From: an uncultured Gammaproteobacteria bacterium
Lineage (GTDB): Bacteria; Pseudomonadota; Gammaproteobacteria; Pseudomonadales; Azotimanducaceae
Direction of reading: 5' to 3'
Assembly (NCBI GenBank): GCA_913043815.1
Contig: CAJWNY010000005.1
Span: 1-64,000, forward strand
DNA: 64,000 nucleotides
The notes beneath the pieces were generated by a model that saw only the letters and a program-made list of their open reading frames with translations, did no database searches and was not told the origin of the DNA. The translations under genes and the position numbers were made by a program. Positions 30,280 through 39,337 of this stretch are shown here, piece by piece; position 1 is the first letter of the stretch; each line of letters opens with the position of its first letter.

Positions 30280-31546
30280 TCGTCGGTCCCTACTTCTCGG
30301 TGGCGTTGCACTTGGTGGCGCTGCGGCGCTGTTATCCATGCGTCCCAGTAAACTGGGTGCAGGTGGGCATAACAACTATTTCACAAATTTAAATAACGTG
30401 CTGCGCAGAAATGGAGAAGGACGTCCGACAATGATTATTGATCTAGATGCTTTAGATCATAATATTCAGGAGGTAAGTCGAGCGCTGCGTGGTCGCGATC
30501 TGCGTATTGTTGCAAAGTCTGTTCCGAGTACTTCTCTCATTGATTATGTTAGTAACTTGGCTGGTTCAAATAAATTGATGGCTTTCCATGAGCCGTTTCT
30601 CGGCGCTATGGGTAATCAACAGTCGGATATTCTGTTTGGCAAGCCGATGCCTCTGGCTGCTGCAGCAAAATTTTATGATCGACCTGCGCTGAAAAGCTTT
30701 GATCCGACCACTCAACTTCAATGGCTTATTGATACGCCTGAGCGGCTGGTGCAATACTCGTCCTTGGCAAAAACAAAAAATCTGCGCATGCGCATTAATA
30801 TTGAGCTAGACGTGGGGCTGCATCGTGGTGGCGTCCATGACCCCATAATTCTGCAGCAAATGCTCCAAATCATCGAAGAAACTCCCCAGCTGACTTTTGA
30901 CGGACTTATGGGCTACGACCCCCATGTAGTTAAAATGCCTGAACTCATCGTGGGACAGCAAGAAGAGTTTCAACAAGTACAACAGCGTTACCAGTCGATG
31001 TTAGATGTTGCGCTTAGTAGTCGGGTGAGCCGTAGAGATACGAAAAATATCACACTTAATGCGGCAGGTAGTCCTACTTATACCCTATGGGGTGATGTTG
31101 AGGGCATTGCGAATGAACTCTCTATTGGCTCCGGATTCGTAAAGCCGCTAGATTTTGATCTGCCGTCTTTATCTAATCACCGGCCTGCATTATATATAGC
31201 GACGCCTGTGCTCAAATCTTTTGCTGGCACATGGACCGCAGGCGCGGATTGGGTTGGCCAGGCACAAAGCCTATGGGATCCGAATAGAGCGAGAACAATT
31301 TTTGTTTATGGTGGCTATTGGCAGGCAAAGCCCGTATCTCCAGAGGGCTTAGTAAGTAATCCGTTATTTGGCAGAAGTAGTAATCAGGAAATGCTTAATG
31401 CATCTGATGCAGTGGATGTAAAAGTGGACGACTACGTTTTTTATCGGCCCACGCAAAGTGAGTCCGTGATGTTGCAATTTGGTGAGATTTTAGGGATTCG
31501 CGAAGGTCAGATTGAATACCGTTGGGATCCTTTTGCTTGGGCTTAG
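30272..31546 (+). CDS. alanine-racemase-fold PLP enzyme (D-threonine aldolase/D-serine deaminase-like), Tat-exported
   Basis: 424 aa; SRRSLLLGG Tat signal; TMIIDLDALDHNI and RIVAKSVPS PLP-lysine region; overlaps upstream gene by 8 nt. Confidence 0.78.
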   Translation: MPSRRSLLLGGVALGGAAALLSMRPSKLGAGGHNNYFTNLNNVLRRNGEGRPTMIIDLDALDHNIQEVSRALRGRDLRIVAKSVPSTSLIDYVSNLAGSNKLMAFHEPFLGAMGNQQSDILFGKPMPLAAAAKFYDRPALKSFDPTTQLQWLIDTPERLVQYSSLAKTKNLRMRINIELDVGLHRGGVHDPIILQQMLQIIEETPQLTFDGLMGYDPHVVKMPELIVGQQEEFQQVQQRYQSMLDVALSSRVSRRDTKNITLNAAGSPTYTLWGDVEGIANELSIGSGFVKPLDFDLPSLSNHRPALYIATPVLKSFAGTWTAGADWVGQAQSLWDPNRARTIFVYGGYWQAKPVSPEGLVSNPLFGRSSNQEMLNASDAVDVKVDDYVFYRPTQSESVMLQFGEILGIREGQIEYRWDPFAWA

Positions 31547-31654
31547 GTTCACTTAAGATTTGTGCTGTTTGAAAACACGCAATTGGAGACGTTACTATTC
31601 TGCGGCCGCCAATCAAAATCTTAGTTCAGAGGGTAAGAGAGCCCTGGATTTGGG

Positions 31655-31830
31655 GTATGGCAAGCTTGCTTTGAGTGCGGTCCGCAATAGCTCAAGGTTT
31701 GCCATGCAGTCCGATGCGGAATTCGAATTAGGTCGCGACCAATTGACCTGCAAACCCAGTCGCTGCATAGACGATTATTACTAATGGTTCTGTCAACATA
31801 ATATAAGTTCACTCTATTTATTGTGATATC
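31655..31830 (-). pseudogene. 5' fragment duplicate of the saccharopine-dehydrogenase-like gene (33825-33995)
   Basis: aggtcgcgaccaattgacctgcaaacccagtcgctgcatagacgattattactaatggttctgtcaacataat aligns to aggtagcgaccaactggcctgtaaacccggtagctccatagacgattagtattaatggttctgcagacataat; no long ORF. Confidence 0.75.
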
Positions 31831-32059
31831 CAGATAAGTGGCGAAAGCTGTAATAGCATCACCACTTCTCAGATAGAACACTGGGTTCCAGATACTGCCA
31901 AGATGGAAGATTACGCCTGCGGGAGCGCCCGGTAGAAATAATTTTTTTGCTGGTATTTTTTAGCAATTGCTTAGAATGCTGCGGTCCTCGTGAAGCCTTA
32001 CATGGACTGACTCGCAATCTTTCAACGTATTTTTCATAATTTCCGACAGGTTCCAGATC

Positions 32060-32175
32060 ATTAAGTCCACATCCAGCGCAGAGAAGAGTAGTGAGGGTGT
32101 CGTAAGATCAAGAAGCAATTTTTTATTTTCAACGTGAATCTACCTTTTTTTTGCGCGTCAATGCGAAACCAAAAT
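32060..32175 (-). pseudogene. 5' fragment duplicate of the DUF2141 gene (about 32600-32715)
   Basis: gtcgtaagatcaagaagcaattttttattttcaacgtgaatctaccttttttt aligns to gtcgaaagaccaagaagcaattgttttattctcaacacaaattcaccgttttttg. Confidence 0.65.
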
Positions 32176-32246
32176 TCGTCAGGCACAAGAATATGGAGTT
32201 TCATTTCCGCACAAATCAATCAGGCAAAAACTCTTTCACTCACGTC

Positions 32247-32684
32247 TTAGTTCTTTAAAAAAATTTCGATACTCGCATCGCCTGCTATTTCAAACTTGGC
32301 ATCTTTCCACTTTGGCGGACTCATTTTCCCCATTACATTGTTGGAAAACCCAAAGGGTTCCTTTGGTATACCTACGAAGTTCGTATCCATTTCACCGTCC
32401 GCGTCTTCATCGTGCATAACCTGAACAGCGTAAGTACCCGCAGGCAGTGTTGTTTGAAATGCCATTTCACCTTTCTGGGCGGGTTCCATTATTTGGGCCA
32501 CTGGAGGGAATGAATCTTCGGGAAATTTCCAACCCTCTTCGCTGTTTGCTATTTGGATCATTATATTTCCTTTACTGACTTGAACTTCACTAATATTTAT
32601 CGTCAGAACCTCGGCGCTGGTCAGCACGGGAGCAAGCAAAGAAATTGTCGAAAGACCAAGAAGCAATTGTTTTATTCTCAACAC
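32247..32684 (-). CDS. DUF2141 exported protein
   Basis: 145 aa; signal peptide; YAVQVMHDEDADGEMDTNFVGIPKEPFGFSNN. Confidence 0.83.
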   Translation of the reverse strand: MLRIKQLLLGLSTISLLAPVLTSAEVLTINISEVQVSKGNIMIQIANSEEGWKFPEDSFPPVAQIMEPAQKGEMAFQTTLPAGTYAVQVMHDEDADGEMDTNFVGIPKEPFGFSNNVMGKMSPPKWKDAKFEIAGDASIEIFLKN

Positions 32685-32744
32685 AAATTCACCGTTTTTT
32701 GTTTAATTAACTCGAAATTATCAATCTACCAAGGCGCGTAAAGA

Positions 32745-33992
32745 TCACTGCGCCAACGGAGTTTCCGTATCGAATTGCATGAACTTACCTCCTTGAGCCT
32801 GAGTCAGACGCAAAATCAGAGCATGTCCCAACCCGGTGGAAGGCGTCAGCACGCCGGCTCGGTGCAACGCCTCGCTATGATCATCGAGGGCCAGGCAGAG
32901 ACCAAGCTCTGCCAGCATTTTCGATGTTGCTCCGTAGCCCGGGTCGCCTTGCCCAGAAATTCGGGTACGGACGGTCTTCGCTCGTGCTTTAGCGGTCACT
33001 TCGATCTCGAAGCCTCCATCGCGGAGTAACCACGAAGGCGGGCCTTCTCCGGAGGTTGGTTTGAAGTTGATTGGTTCGCCCAGGAAATAGCCAAACCCTC
33101 GACTCGCCCACATGCCTGTCACGCGTAACCACATTCCTATAGCTGCGCACTCGCTATAGGATACCTTTTGATGTTCGTCGCGCAGCACGAGGCTGCGTCG
33201 TACGACTCGGGCGTTGATGGGAGCCATGAAAAATTTCGAAACAGCACCGTAGGTCGAATCAAAAGCCCACTTGAAGCGAGGGGCCATACCATCGGCGGTT
33301 CCCGGCGTGTCGGTTTCTACCCCTATAACTCCGGTTGTTAGGAGATAAGGATTTACTTCCATCGCATCCGTATACCTGCCGGACCTTTTCGCCCGCTCGG
33401 TGGCCTTGCCAGAGTTTAAGGTGCCTCCAGAAAACGAACCCGTGTAGCGAGTATAAACACCCCGCAACTGCATGCTTTGGTTTGGCTCACTGAGCAAAGC
33501 CTCTGCGGCGATGAAGGCACCGAGATCGGAGGGAATTGAATCGACTCCACCCCCAAGAATCACCTTAGCTCCGGAATCTCGTGCAAGATCATCAAAGGCA
33601 TTGATCATTTCGGCTTGCCAGAACCCCTCACCGGAGAGGTCTGAGTAGTGAACGCCTGCTCGAGCACACGCACCCAAAAGGACGGCCCCATTATTGACAG
33701 AGTAAGGACCAGCGCAATTGAGAATCACTGTGGTACGCGAGACCATCGCGGTCACCGCGTCGGTGTCATCGAGATCAACGCAGAGAGTCTTGGGCCTATC
33801 CCCGAGTTTGGCAGACAGTTCGGCAACTTTGCTTTGGGTACGGCCTGCAATCGCCCAAGGCTTACCACGGAGTTCGGGGTGCCCGTCGAGGTAGGTAGCG
33901 ACCAACTGGCCTGTAAACCCGGTAGCTCCATAGACGATTAGTATTAATGGTTCTGCAGACATAATGTTAGTTCCCTCTATTTTTGGTGACAA
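32745..33992 (-). CDS. saccharopine dehydrogenase-like / trans-acting enoyl reductase family protein
   Basis: 415 aa; VYGATGFTGQLVATYL, NCAGPYSVNNGAVL, YSDLSGE. Confidence 0.83.
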   Translation of the reverse strand: MSPKIEGTNIMSAEPLILIVYGATGFTGQLVATYLDGHPELRGKPWAIAGRTQSKVAELSAKLGDRPKTLCVDLDDTDAVTAMVSRTTVILNCAGPYSVNNGAVLLGACARAGVHYSDLSGEGFWQAEMINAFDDLARDSGAKVILGGGVDSIPSDLGAFIAAEALLSEPNQSMQLRGVYTRYTGSFSGGTLNSGKATERAKRSGRYTDAMEVNPYLLTTGVIGVETDTPGTADGMAPRFKWAFDSTYGAVSKFFMAPINARVVRRSLVLRDEHQKVSYSECAAIGMWLRVTGMWASRGFGYFLGEPINFKPTSGEGPPSWLLRDGGFEIEVTAKARAKTVRTRISGQGDPGYGATSKMLAELGLCLALDDHSEALHRAGVLTPSTGLGHALILRLTQAQGGKFMQFDTETPLAQ

Positions 33993-34066
33993 CCAGATAA
34001 TTTTCGTCGCATGAATCTGAAGTTAAAGCCATAACGTTTGGAAAAAGTGCTTTCAGCCCCGCCAAC

Positions 34067-35326
34067 TCAATCGGGTGTGATTTCCTCAAGCCGCCTGCCA
34101 GCGGTTTCTGGTAAGAACAACCAAACCATCACTGGTGCAATAAGCGAGACGGCGCAAAGCACAGCGATAGAGGTCCAGTTAGAACCAAAGATTGGGTACA
34201 GCAGTGATACCGTGCTCAGCCCAAGTATGCCGGCGGCGGCAGCAACAATCGCTCGGAAACCTGTTGCAGTCGAACGATATCGGGTAGGGAATAGTTCTGT
34301 ACCGTAACTCGTTGTGGTCACCGAACTGCCCATCATGAAGAAGATAAAGCCTATCCACAAAACCGGAACAAAAGCGCCAACCAAGGAGTAGAAAGCGACG
34401 GCTGCCAGCGAGAACATGCCGGTAAACACGGTGGTGATCGGCCGGCGTCCGAATCGATCACTCAGCCAACCTGCAAGCGGATTGCCAACGATGGCCAAGG
34501 CTCCGCCAGCTAAGCTAAGCATCGCGACGCTTGACGGCGCCCACCCCTGCATCTCCTGTAAATACTTTGGCGCAAAAAAAGTGGCCGTGCTGCCGGCAAG
34601 CATCAGTCCGAACACAGCAGCAAAAAAGCCTATCGTACGTCTGGGCATGCGAGTGAAAAGATCGCCAATATTTTTCATTACCGGTTCGTGAATCTGCGCC
34701 ACAGCCGTAAATTTTTTAGTTTCCGGCAAGACTCGACGCCAATAAGCGATGAACAATAACGGAACCACACCAACCGCATAAAGAGAGCGCCAACCGTACG
34801 GTATGTATTCCACTAACCCAAACATAAGCGACGCGAATCCTGCACCGCAGGCGGCCACAGCGCCCAGCGCACCAATACCCCAACCTCTGTTCTCCGGCGC
34901 AAACTCTTCAGCAATCACTACCGCAGCAATCATTAATTCAGCAGTGCCGAAGCATTTCGCGAGCATCTGAAAAACAACAAATGCCTCTGCGTTAGGAGCC
35001 AACGCCGTCGCTGCCGTAAAAAAAGTGTAACCAACGATTGTGATTAATAAAATCGATCGTCGACCGTATCGATCCGCCGCTATCGCGAGAAAAACCGCTA
35101 AAAACGCGCCGGCTTGGACAAAAGCGCCCAACAACCCAACATTCGATTCCGCAATGAGCAGCTCAGCTTGTATTTGTGCCAAATTTAAAGAGAACAAATA
35201 TATATCGTAGGTTTCGAAAAACGACACAGCTGACAGTAAGCCAAGCAGCCTCCACTGATGCTTAGTTAATTCAGGTGGCCGCCCCAGAAAAGGGGTAAAT
35301 CGATACCAAAAAGGAGTGTTACCCAT
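34067..35326 (-). CDS. MFS transporter (AAHS/sugar-porter-like)
   Basis: 419 aa; 12 TM-like; AADRYGRRSILL, GWLSDRFGRRPI, LFPTRYRSTATGF, FLPETAGRRLEE. Confidence 0.83.
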   Translation of the reverse strand: MGNTPFWYRFTPFLGRPPELTKHQWRLLGLLSAVSFFETYDIYLFSLNLAQIQAELLIAESNVGLLGAFVQAGAFLAVFLAIAADRYGRRSILLITIVGYTFFTAATALAPNAEAFVVFQMLAKCFGTAELMIAAVVIAEEFAPENRGWGIGALGAVAACGAGFASLMFGLVEYIPYGWRSLYAVGVVPLLFIAYWRRVLPETKKFTAVAQIHEPVMKNIGDLFTRMPRRTIGFFAAVFGLMLAGSTATFFAPKYLQEMQGWAPSSVAMLSLAGGALAIVGNPLAGWLSDRFGRRPITTVFTGMFSLAAVAFYSLVGAFVPVLWIGFIFFMMGSSVTTTSYGTELFPTRYRSTATGFRAIVAAAAGILGLSTVSLLYPIFGSNWTSIAVLCAVSLIAPVMVWLFLPETAGRRLEEITPD

Positions 35327-35607
35327 TACTGCTTCCTCGTTTGTTGGAGATGGATAAACCTAGGATTGAAAAAAAATTGAAACGCATTCGCAGTTAAGTC
35401 GCTCCGTTACTAATTAAAAAGTGAGACGAAGCGTGTTCTAACTCACGAACAGACCTCGCCGCGCAGAGTTCGTATTGACTGCTCTCTGATCATTTACAAA
35501 GGGAAGTTCAAGTGCTTGGGCTTAAGGCGATCGTCAACCAGTTATGTTCATTGCATTTCATACCAATCTTGAGATCCAGTCCATTGCACTTGAGAGTTAT
35601 CTAAGAA

Positions 35608-36972
35608 TCAGTCAGCGACAAAGTTGCCATGAAAACCAAAAGGAACTCGGGCATTCAATTTGACGATAGCCAAGGGTTTCGAATCGAAATCCTGCGCATC
35701 TATAATATGAAGTTCACTTAACTGGGTGTCGCCATTGTAAACAACGGACAGTATGTAGCCGGCGTCTTCTGCTTCGCCGTTAGCAGATTCAACGAACACA
35801 GGCTCTCCACCCGCGCAGTGGTCACCGACGCCATAGGTTTGTGTCGTACCCGCATCGAGATCAAACTTTAGCAAGTCTGAGAAACCGTGTGTCCCGCCAG
35901 CCTTCAATGCATAGCCAAACTGATGTTTGTAACATTCAACGCGAGGATTAACGCGGGGGAACTCAATATCAATCTCACTCAGGGTCGTTGTCTGCACTGT
36001 CCCGGCAGTTGGATCTATAACCCACCGAATTAGGTTTGAACCCTGTTCGTAATCATCATCGCCTGGAGCCGTCATCATTTTTTTGTAGCGCACAACATCC
36101 ATCACGATTTTGTCACCATCGTCATAACTGTTTAGGGGGTGGAAAACATAACAAGGATCAATATTTATCCACTGCACGGTATCTGCATCACTTGAACGAT
36201 TCATTATGCCTAATCGGGATTGATGCGAATCAAGCCATTGAAAGGGGAAACCTTTTTCTACGAGTGCCAACTCAAAGACAACGGGTAGATCCATGAACAC
36301 GACACGTGTCTCTGTCACACCGAAGTCGTGCATCATGATGCCTTCTGGCAAATCGATATTGATACTTTTGACTAAATCACCATTTGAAGATGCTTCGTGA
36401 TAGCGTAAGAACGGCGCAAACACCTCATACCCAAAGAACAACATCTGACCTGTTCGCCCATCAATTTTTGGATGCGCAGTCATGTTGCTTGTCAGCTTAC
36501 CCGCGTAATCGAAGAGGCCTTTTGTATTCAGCTGCTTGTCCATTTCATAGGGCAAACCCACCTCTGGCAACGCTAATACGCGATCACCATGACCGACGAC
36601 ATTGACGTTGCCAGATCCTTGAATCATCAACTCTAGCTGACTGCCGCCTTTCGCTGCGGATAACCCCGTTTTCTCCTCCAGCACCTTGGTTCTAACCCAA
36701 CGATTGCGATAGCTCTTCGCCTGACCGTTGCCAAGTTGAATCGCATGCAACATACCGTCACCCACAAACCAATGATGATTGGGACCTGGGTTCACTGGGT
36801 TTGGCCCCGTACGCAAAAGGGTGCCTTGCAGATCTTCAGGGATCGTCCCAACTACCTCTAAGTGATCAAAGCTAATTTCATCGTCTACCGGGGCGAAATT
36901 ACCTTGTAATACAGGATTATCCTGGGCCAGAAGCCCGTTGTTGCTGACATTTTTCTGAAGATTATCTGACAT
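35608..36972 (-). CDS. carotenoid oxygenase (CCD/lignostilbene dioxygenase) family protein
   Basis: four Fe-ligand His contexts visible: TAHPKID, MMHDFGVTE, YVFHPLNSYDDGD, FGFHGNFV; start at 36972 (MSDN) more plausible than ORF start 37068, which overlaps tetR. Confidence 0.88.
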   Translation of the reverse strand: MSDNLQKNVSNNGLLAQDNPVLQGNFAPVDDEISFDHLEVVGTIPEDLQGTLLRTGPNPVNPGPNHHWFVGDGMLHAIQLGNGQAKSYRNRWVRTKVLEEKTGLSAAKGGSQLELMIQGSGNVNVVGHGDRVLALPEVGLPYEMDKQLNTKGLFDYAGKLTSNMTAHPKIDGRTGQMLFFGYEVFAPFLRYHEASSNGDLVKSINIDLPEGIMMHDFGVTETRVVFMDLPVVFELALVEKGFPFQWLDSHQSRLGIMNRSSDADTVQWINIDPCYVFHPLNSYDDGDKIVMDVVRYKKMMTAPGDDDYEQGSNLIRWVIDPTAGTVQTTTLSEIDIEFPRVNPRVECYKHQFGYALKAGGTHGFSDLLKFDLDAGTTQTYGVGDHCAGGEPVFVESANGEAEDAGYILSVVYNGDTQLSELHIIDAQDFDSKPLAIVKLNARVPFGFHGNFVAD

Positions 36973-37031
36973 ACTTTCTGTCCTGCTTGCGCTATCATGT
37001 TGACTAAGATTACATAGTGTGGCACGGAGCA

Positions 37032-37046
37032 GTTTACTAAGTAAAC
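37032..37046. promoter_or_regulatory. perfect palindrome GTTTACT-A-AGTAAAC, candidate TetR-family operator
   Basis: 7-1-7 inverted repeat 10 nt upstream of the tetR ATG, in the divergent intergenic region. Confidence 0.65.
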
Positions 37047-37056
37047 ATATATTTTT

Positions 37057-37626
37057 ATGGGCTACCACAAAGAAAATCTAAAAGAACAGCTTGTCAAAAT
37101 TGCGTGGGACATTTGCGAGGCCGAGTCGTGGCAAAAAATCAATATGCGATTGGTAGCACAAAAAGCTGATGTTTCACCCACTGCGTTTTATAGACACTTC
37201 AAATCTAAAAATGATCTGAGAGTTGAGTTGATGCGGAAAGGTTTTCAACTGATATATGAAGGCATGAAGGACTTGAATATTGGTGTTAATTTTGCTGCTT
37301 ATGGGGCGCATGTCGTAAGGTTTGGTATACAACACCCTCATATTTACGATTTGATGTTCGGAAATAACGAGTTAGATATATCTCTTTATCCAGATTTAGA
37401 GGCTCTATCGACCGCATCCTTCAGTAGAATAGTAGAGGGGGTGCGGGGTCAACTACCTAATCAGCCTGAAAGGCAAGTTCTGTTAAAGGCATACAATGTT
37501 TGGGCATCCACTCACGGCCTTGTTAATATTTTGAGGCATTCAAGTCGAACAGGGACTAAAGCTGAAACTCTAGATTGGATCGAGAGCAATTTGGAAGAGT
37601 ATTTGACAATGACGACTTTTAGCTAG
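37057..37626 (+). CDS. TetR-family transcriptional regulator
   Basis: 189 aa; N-terminal HTH INMRLVAQKADVSPTAFYRHFKSKNDL. Confidence 0.87.
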   Translation: MGYHKENLKEQLVKIAWDICEAESWQKINMRLVAQKADVSPTAFYRHFKSKNDLRVELMRKGFQLIYEGMKDLNIGVNFAAYGAHVVRFGIQHPHIYDLMFGNNELDISLYPDLEALSTASFSRIVEGVRGQLPNQPERQVLLKAYNVWASTHGLVNILRHSSRTGTKAETLDWIESNLEEYLTMTTFS

Positions 37627-37794
37627 AACTCTGCAAAGTTGGCTTCGAGCATTGGAAGTACGCATGACGAATTTGAGCGAATATCAAGGATTTCATAGGA
37701 GGGATGGTGTAAAAACTGTTTTCCTACCCCAGCTGACCACTTTTAGGAAATTCCCAGGCTGATCAGGGAGTTAAAAACTTTAAAGTATTTAAAA

Positions 37795-37870
37795 TGGTGG
37801 CCTGAGGTGGAATCGAACCACCGACACGAGGATTTTCAATCCTCTGCTCTACCGACTGAGCTATCAGGCC
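37795..37870 (-). tRNA. tRNA-Phe (GAA)
   Basis: reverse complement GGCCTGATAGCTCAGTCGGTAGAGCAGAGGATTGAAAATCCTCGTGTCGGTGGTTCGATTCCACCTCAGGCCACCA; 76 nt with encoded CCA. Confidence 0.97.
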
Positions 37871-37929
37871 GCGCTGCTTGCCTTACGTCGGCATCGAGCG
37901 GCGTATTAAACCGATGTCGCGCCTTCCCG

Positions 37930-38205
37930 TCAACCGTCCTGAGCAGGTGTATACCCTTCTGGTTGATCTACATCCTCATTTTTGAAGAATCGCCACATCT
38001 GAGCGAGTAAATATTTGCGCGTTTCGGGGTCAATTAGGCTTAGGTGTTTTTCGTTGATCAGCATAGTTTGCAGGGCTTGCCACTCTAGCCAGGCTTTTTC
38101 CGACACCTCCGCAAAGATTTTTTCACCTTGCGCACCGGGAATAGGCTGCTTTTCTAATCCGGGCAGCTCTTTTTGATATTTACTGCAATTTACCAATCTG
38201 CTCAT
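37930..38205 (-). CDS. yggX: probable Fe(2+)-trafficking protein YggX
   Basis: 91 aa; VNCSKYQKELPGLEKQPIPGAQGEKIF. Confidence 0.93.
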   Translation of the reverse strand: MSRLVNCSKYQKELPGLEKQPIPGAQGEKIFAEVSEKAWLEWQALQTMLINEKHLSLIDPETRKYLLAQMWRFFKNEDVDQPEGYTPAQDG

Positions 38206-38245
38206 TGTGAATTTTGTCCTTGAAGGGCTTTATAGCTCAAGCGCC

Positions 38246-39337
38246 CTATTTGTTTGCGCTGGTTGCCAGTGGCGCTAGTAGTTTAACTGCTACTGCGGAT
38301 AATCCTATGGCTTCATTATTATTTTCTAAATGCGCGGGTAGTACCCAACGGGTTACGAGCTTTTGCCTCTGTAGTGCTGGCTGGGCTTTTAGTGATATGT
38401 AAATAGGCTCTACATCTAGATGAAAATGGGTAAAGGTATGGCGAAATACTTTTGTCGTGTAGTGGTCTGCGGCCTCTATATCCAGACCTAACTCCCTTAA
38501 GTACTCCTCTATGGTAATTTCAGAGCTGCGTTCCGGCGGGTTCCATAGACCGCCCCATAGCCCTTTGGCGGATCTTTGTTCCATTAGCGTGGCCCCGTTT
38601 GGCAAACTCACTATAAAAAAACGCGCGGCTCGCAGTGGCTTGGCTTTTTTTGGTTTAGGCGTGGGCAGGTGATGAACTATATCTTCAGCGTTGGCCACGC
38701 ATTTTGTCTGCATTGGACATGCTGCGCAGTTTGGTCTTTTTCTTATGCACAGGGTGGCGCCGATATCCATTATCGCCTGGGTATAATCCGCTGTGTGAGT
38801 TGCTGGAGTGTGGTCTGCGGCGTGTTGCCACAGCTGAGCGCTAATTTTACTCTCCCCCGGATAGCCTTCTATGCCATGAAATCTGGCTAATACCCGCTTG
38901 ACGTTGCCGTCCATAATCACGCCTTGCTGCTCCATGGCAATGGCCCTTATGGCGCCTGCTGTAGATCTGCCTATACCGGGCAACGCCTCCAAGCCCTCTT
39001 GTGTGTCTGGCATTTGGCCTTGATGGTTTTCTAATATGACTTGGGCAGACCTATGTAAGTTTCGGCCCCTTGCGTAGTAACCCAGCCCGGTCCAAAGGTG
39101 CAGTACCTCGTCTAGGTTGGCTTGGCCAAGGCTTTGTATGTTTGGAAAGCGTTTGGTGAAGCGGTTGAAATAGTCGATGACAGTTGCAACTTGGGTTTGC
39201 TGCAACATTATCTCTGATACCCACACTCGGTAGGGGTTGATGTCGGTTTGCCAGGGCAAATCTTTGCGGCCGTTTACCTTAAACCAATTAAGTAATCGCT
39301 GCGCAAACCAGTCCATCAATAGCCCATCCTTTTTCAA
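38246..39337 (-). CDS. mutY: A/G-specific adenine glycosylase MutY
   Basis: 363 aa; RKDLPWQ, PYRVWVSEIMLQQTQVATVI, LPGIGRSTAGAI, C-x6-C-x2-C-x5-C cluster CIRKRPNCAACPMQTKC. Confidence 0.95.
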   Translation of the reverse strand: MKKDGLLMDWFAQRLLNWFKVNGRKDLPWQTDINPYRVWVSEIMLQQTQVATVIDYFNRFTKRFPNIQSLGQANLDEVLHLWTGLGYYARGRNLHRSAQVILENHQGQMPDTQEGLEALPGIGRSTAGAIRAIAMEQQGVIMDGNVKRVLARFHGIEGYPGESKISAQLWQHAADHTPATHTADYTQAIMDIGATLCIRKRPNCAACPMQTKCVANAEDIVHHLPTPKPKKAKPLRAARFFIVSLPNGATLMEQRSAKGLWGGLWNPPERSSEITIEEYLRELGLDIEAADHYTTKVFRHTFTHFHLDVEPIYISLKAQPALQRQKLVTRWVLPAHLENNNEAIGLSAVAVKLLAPLATSANK

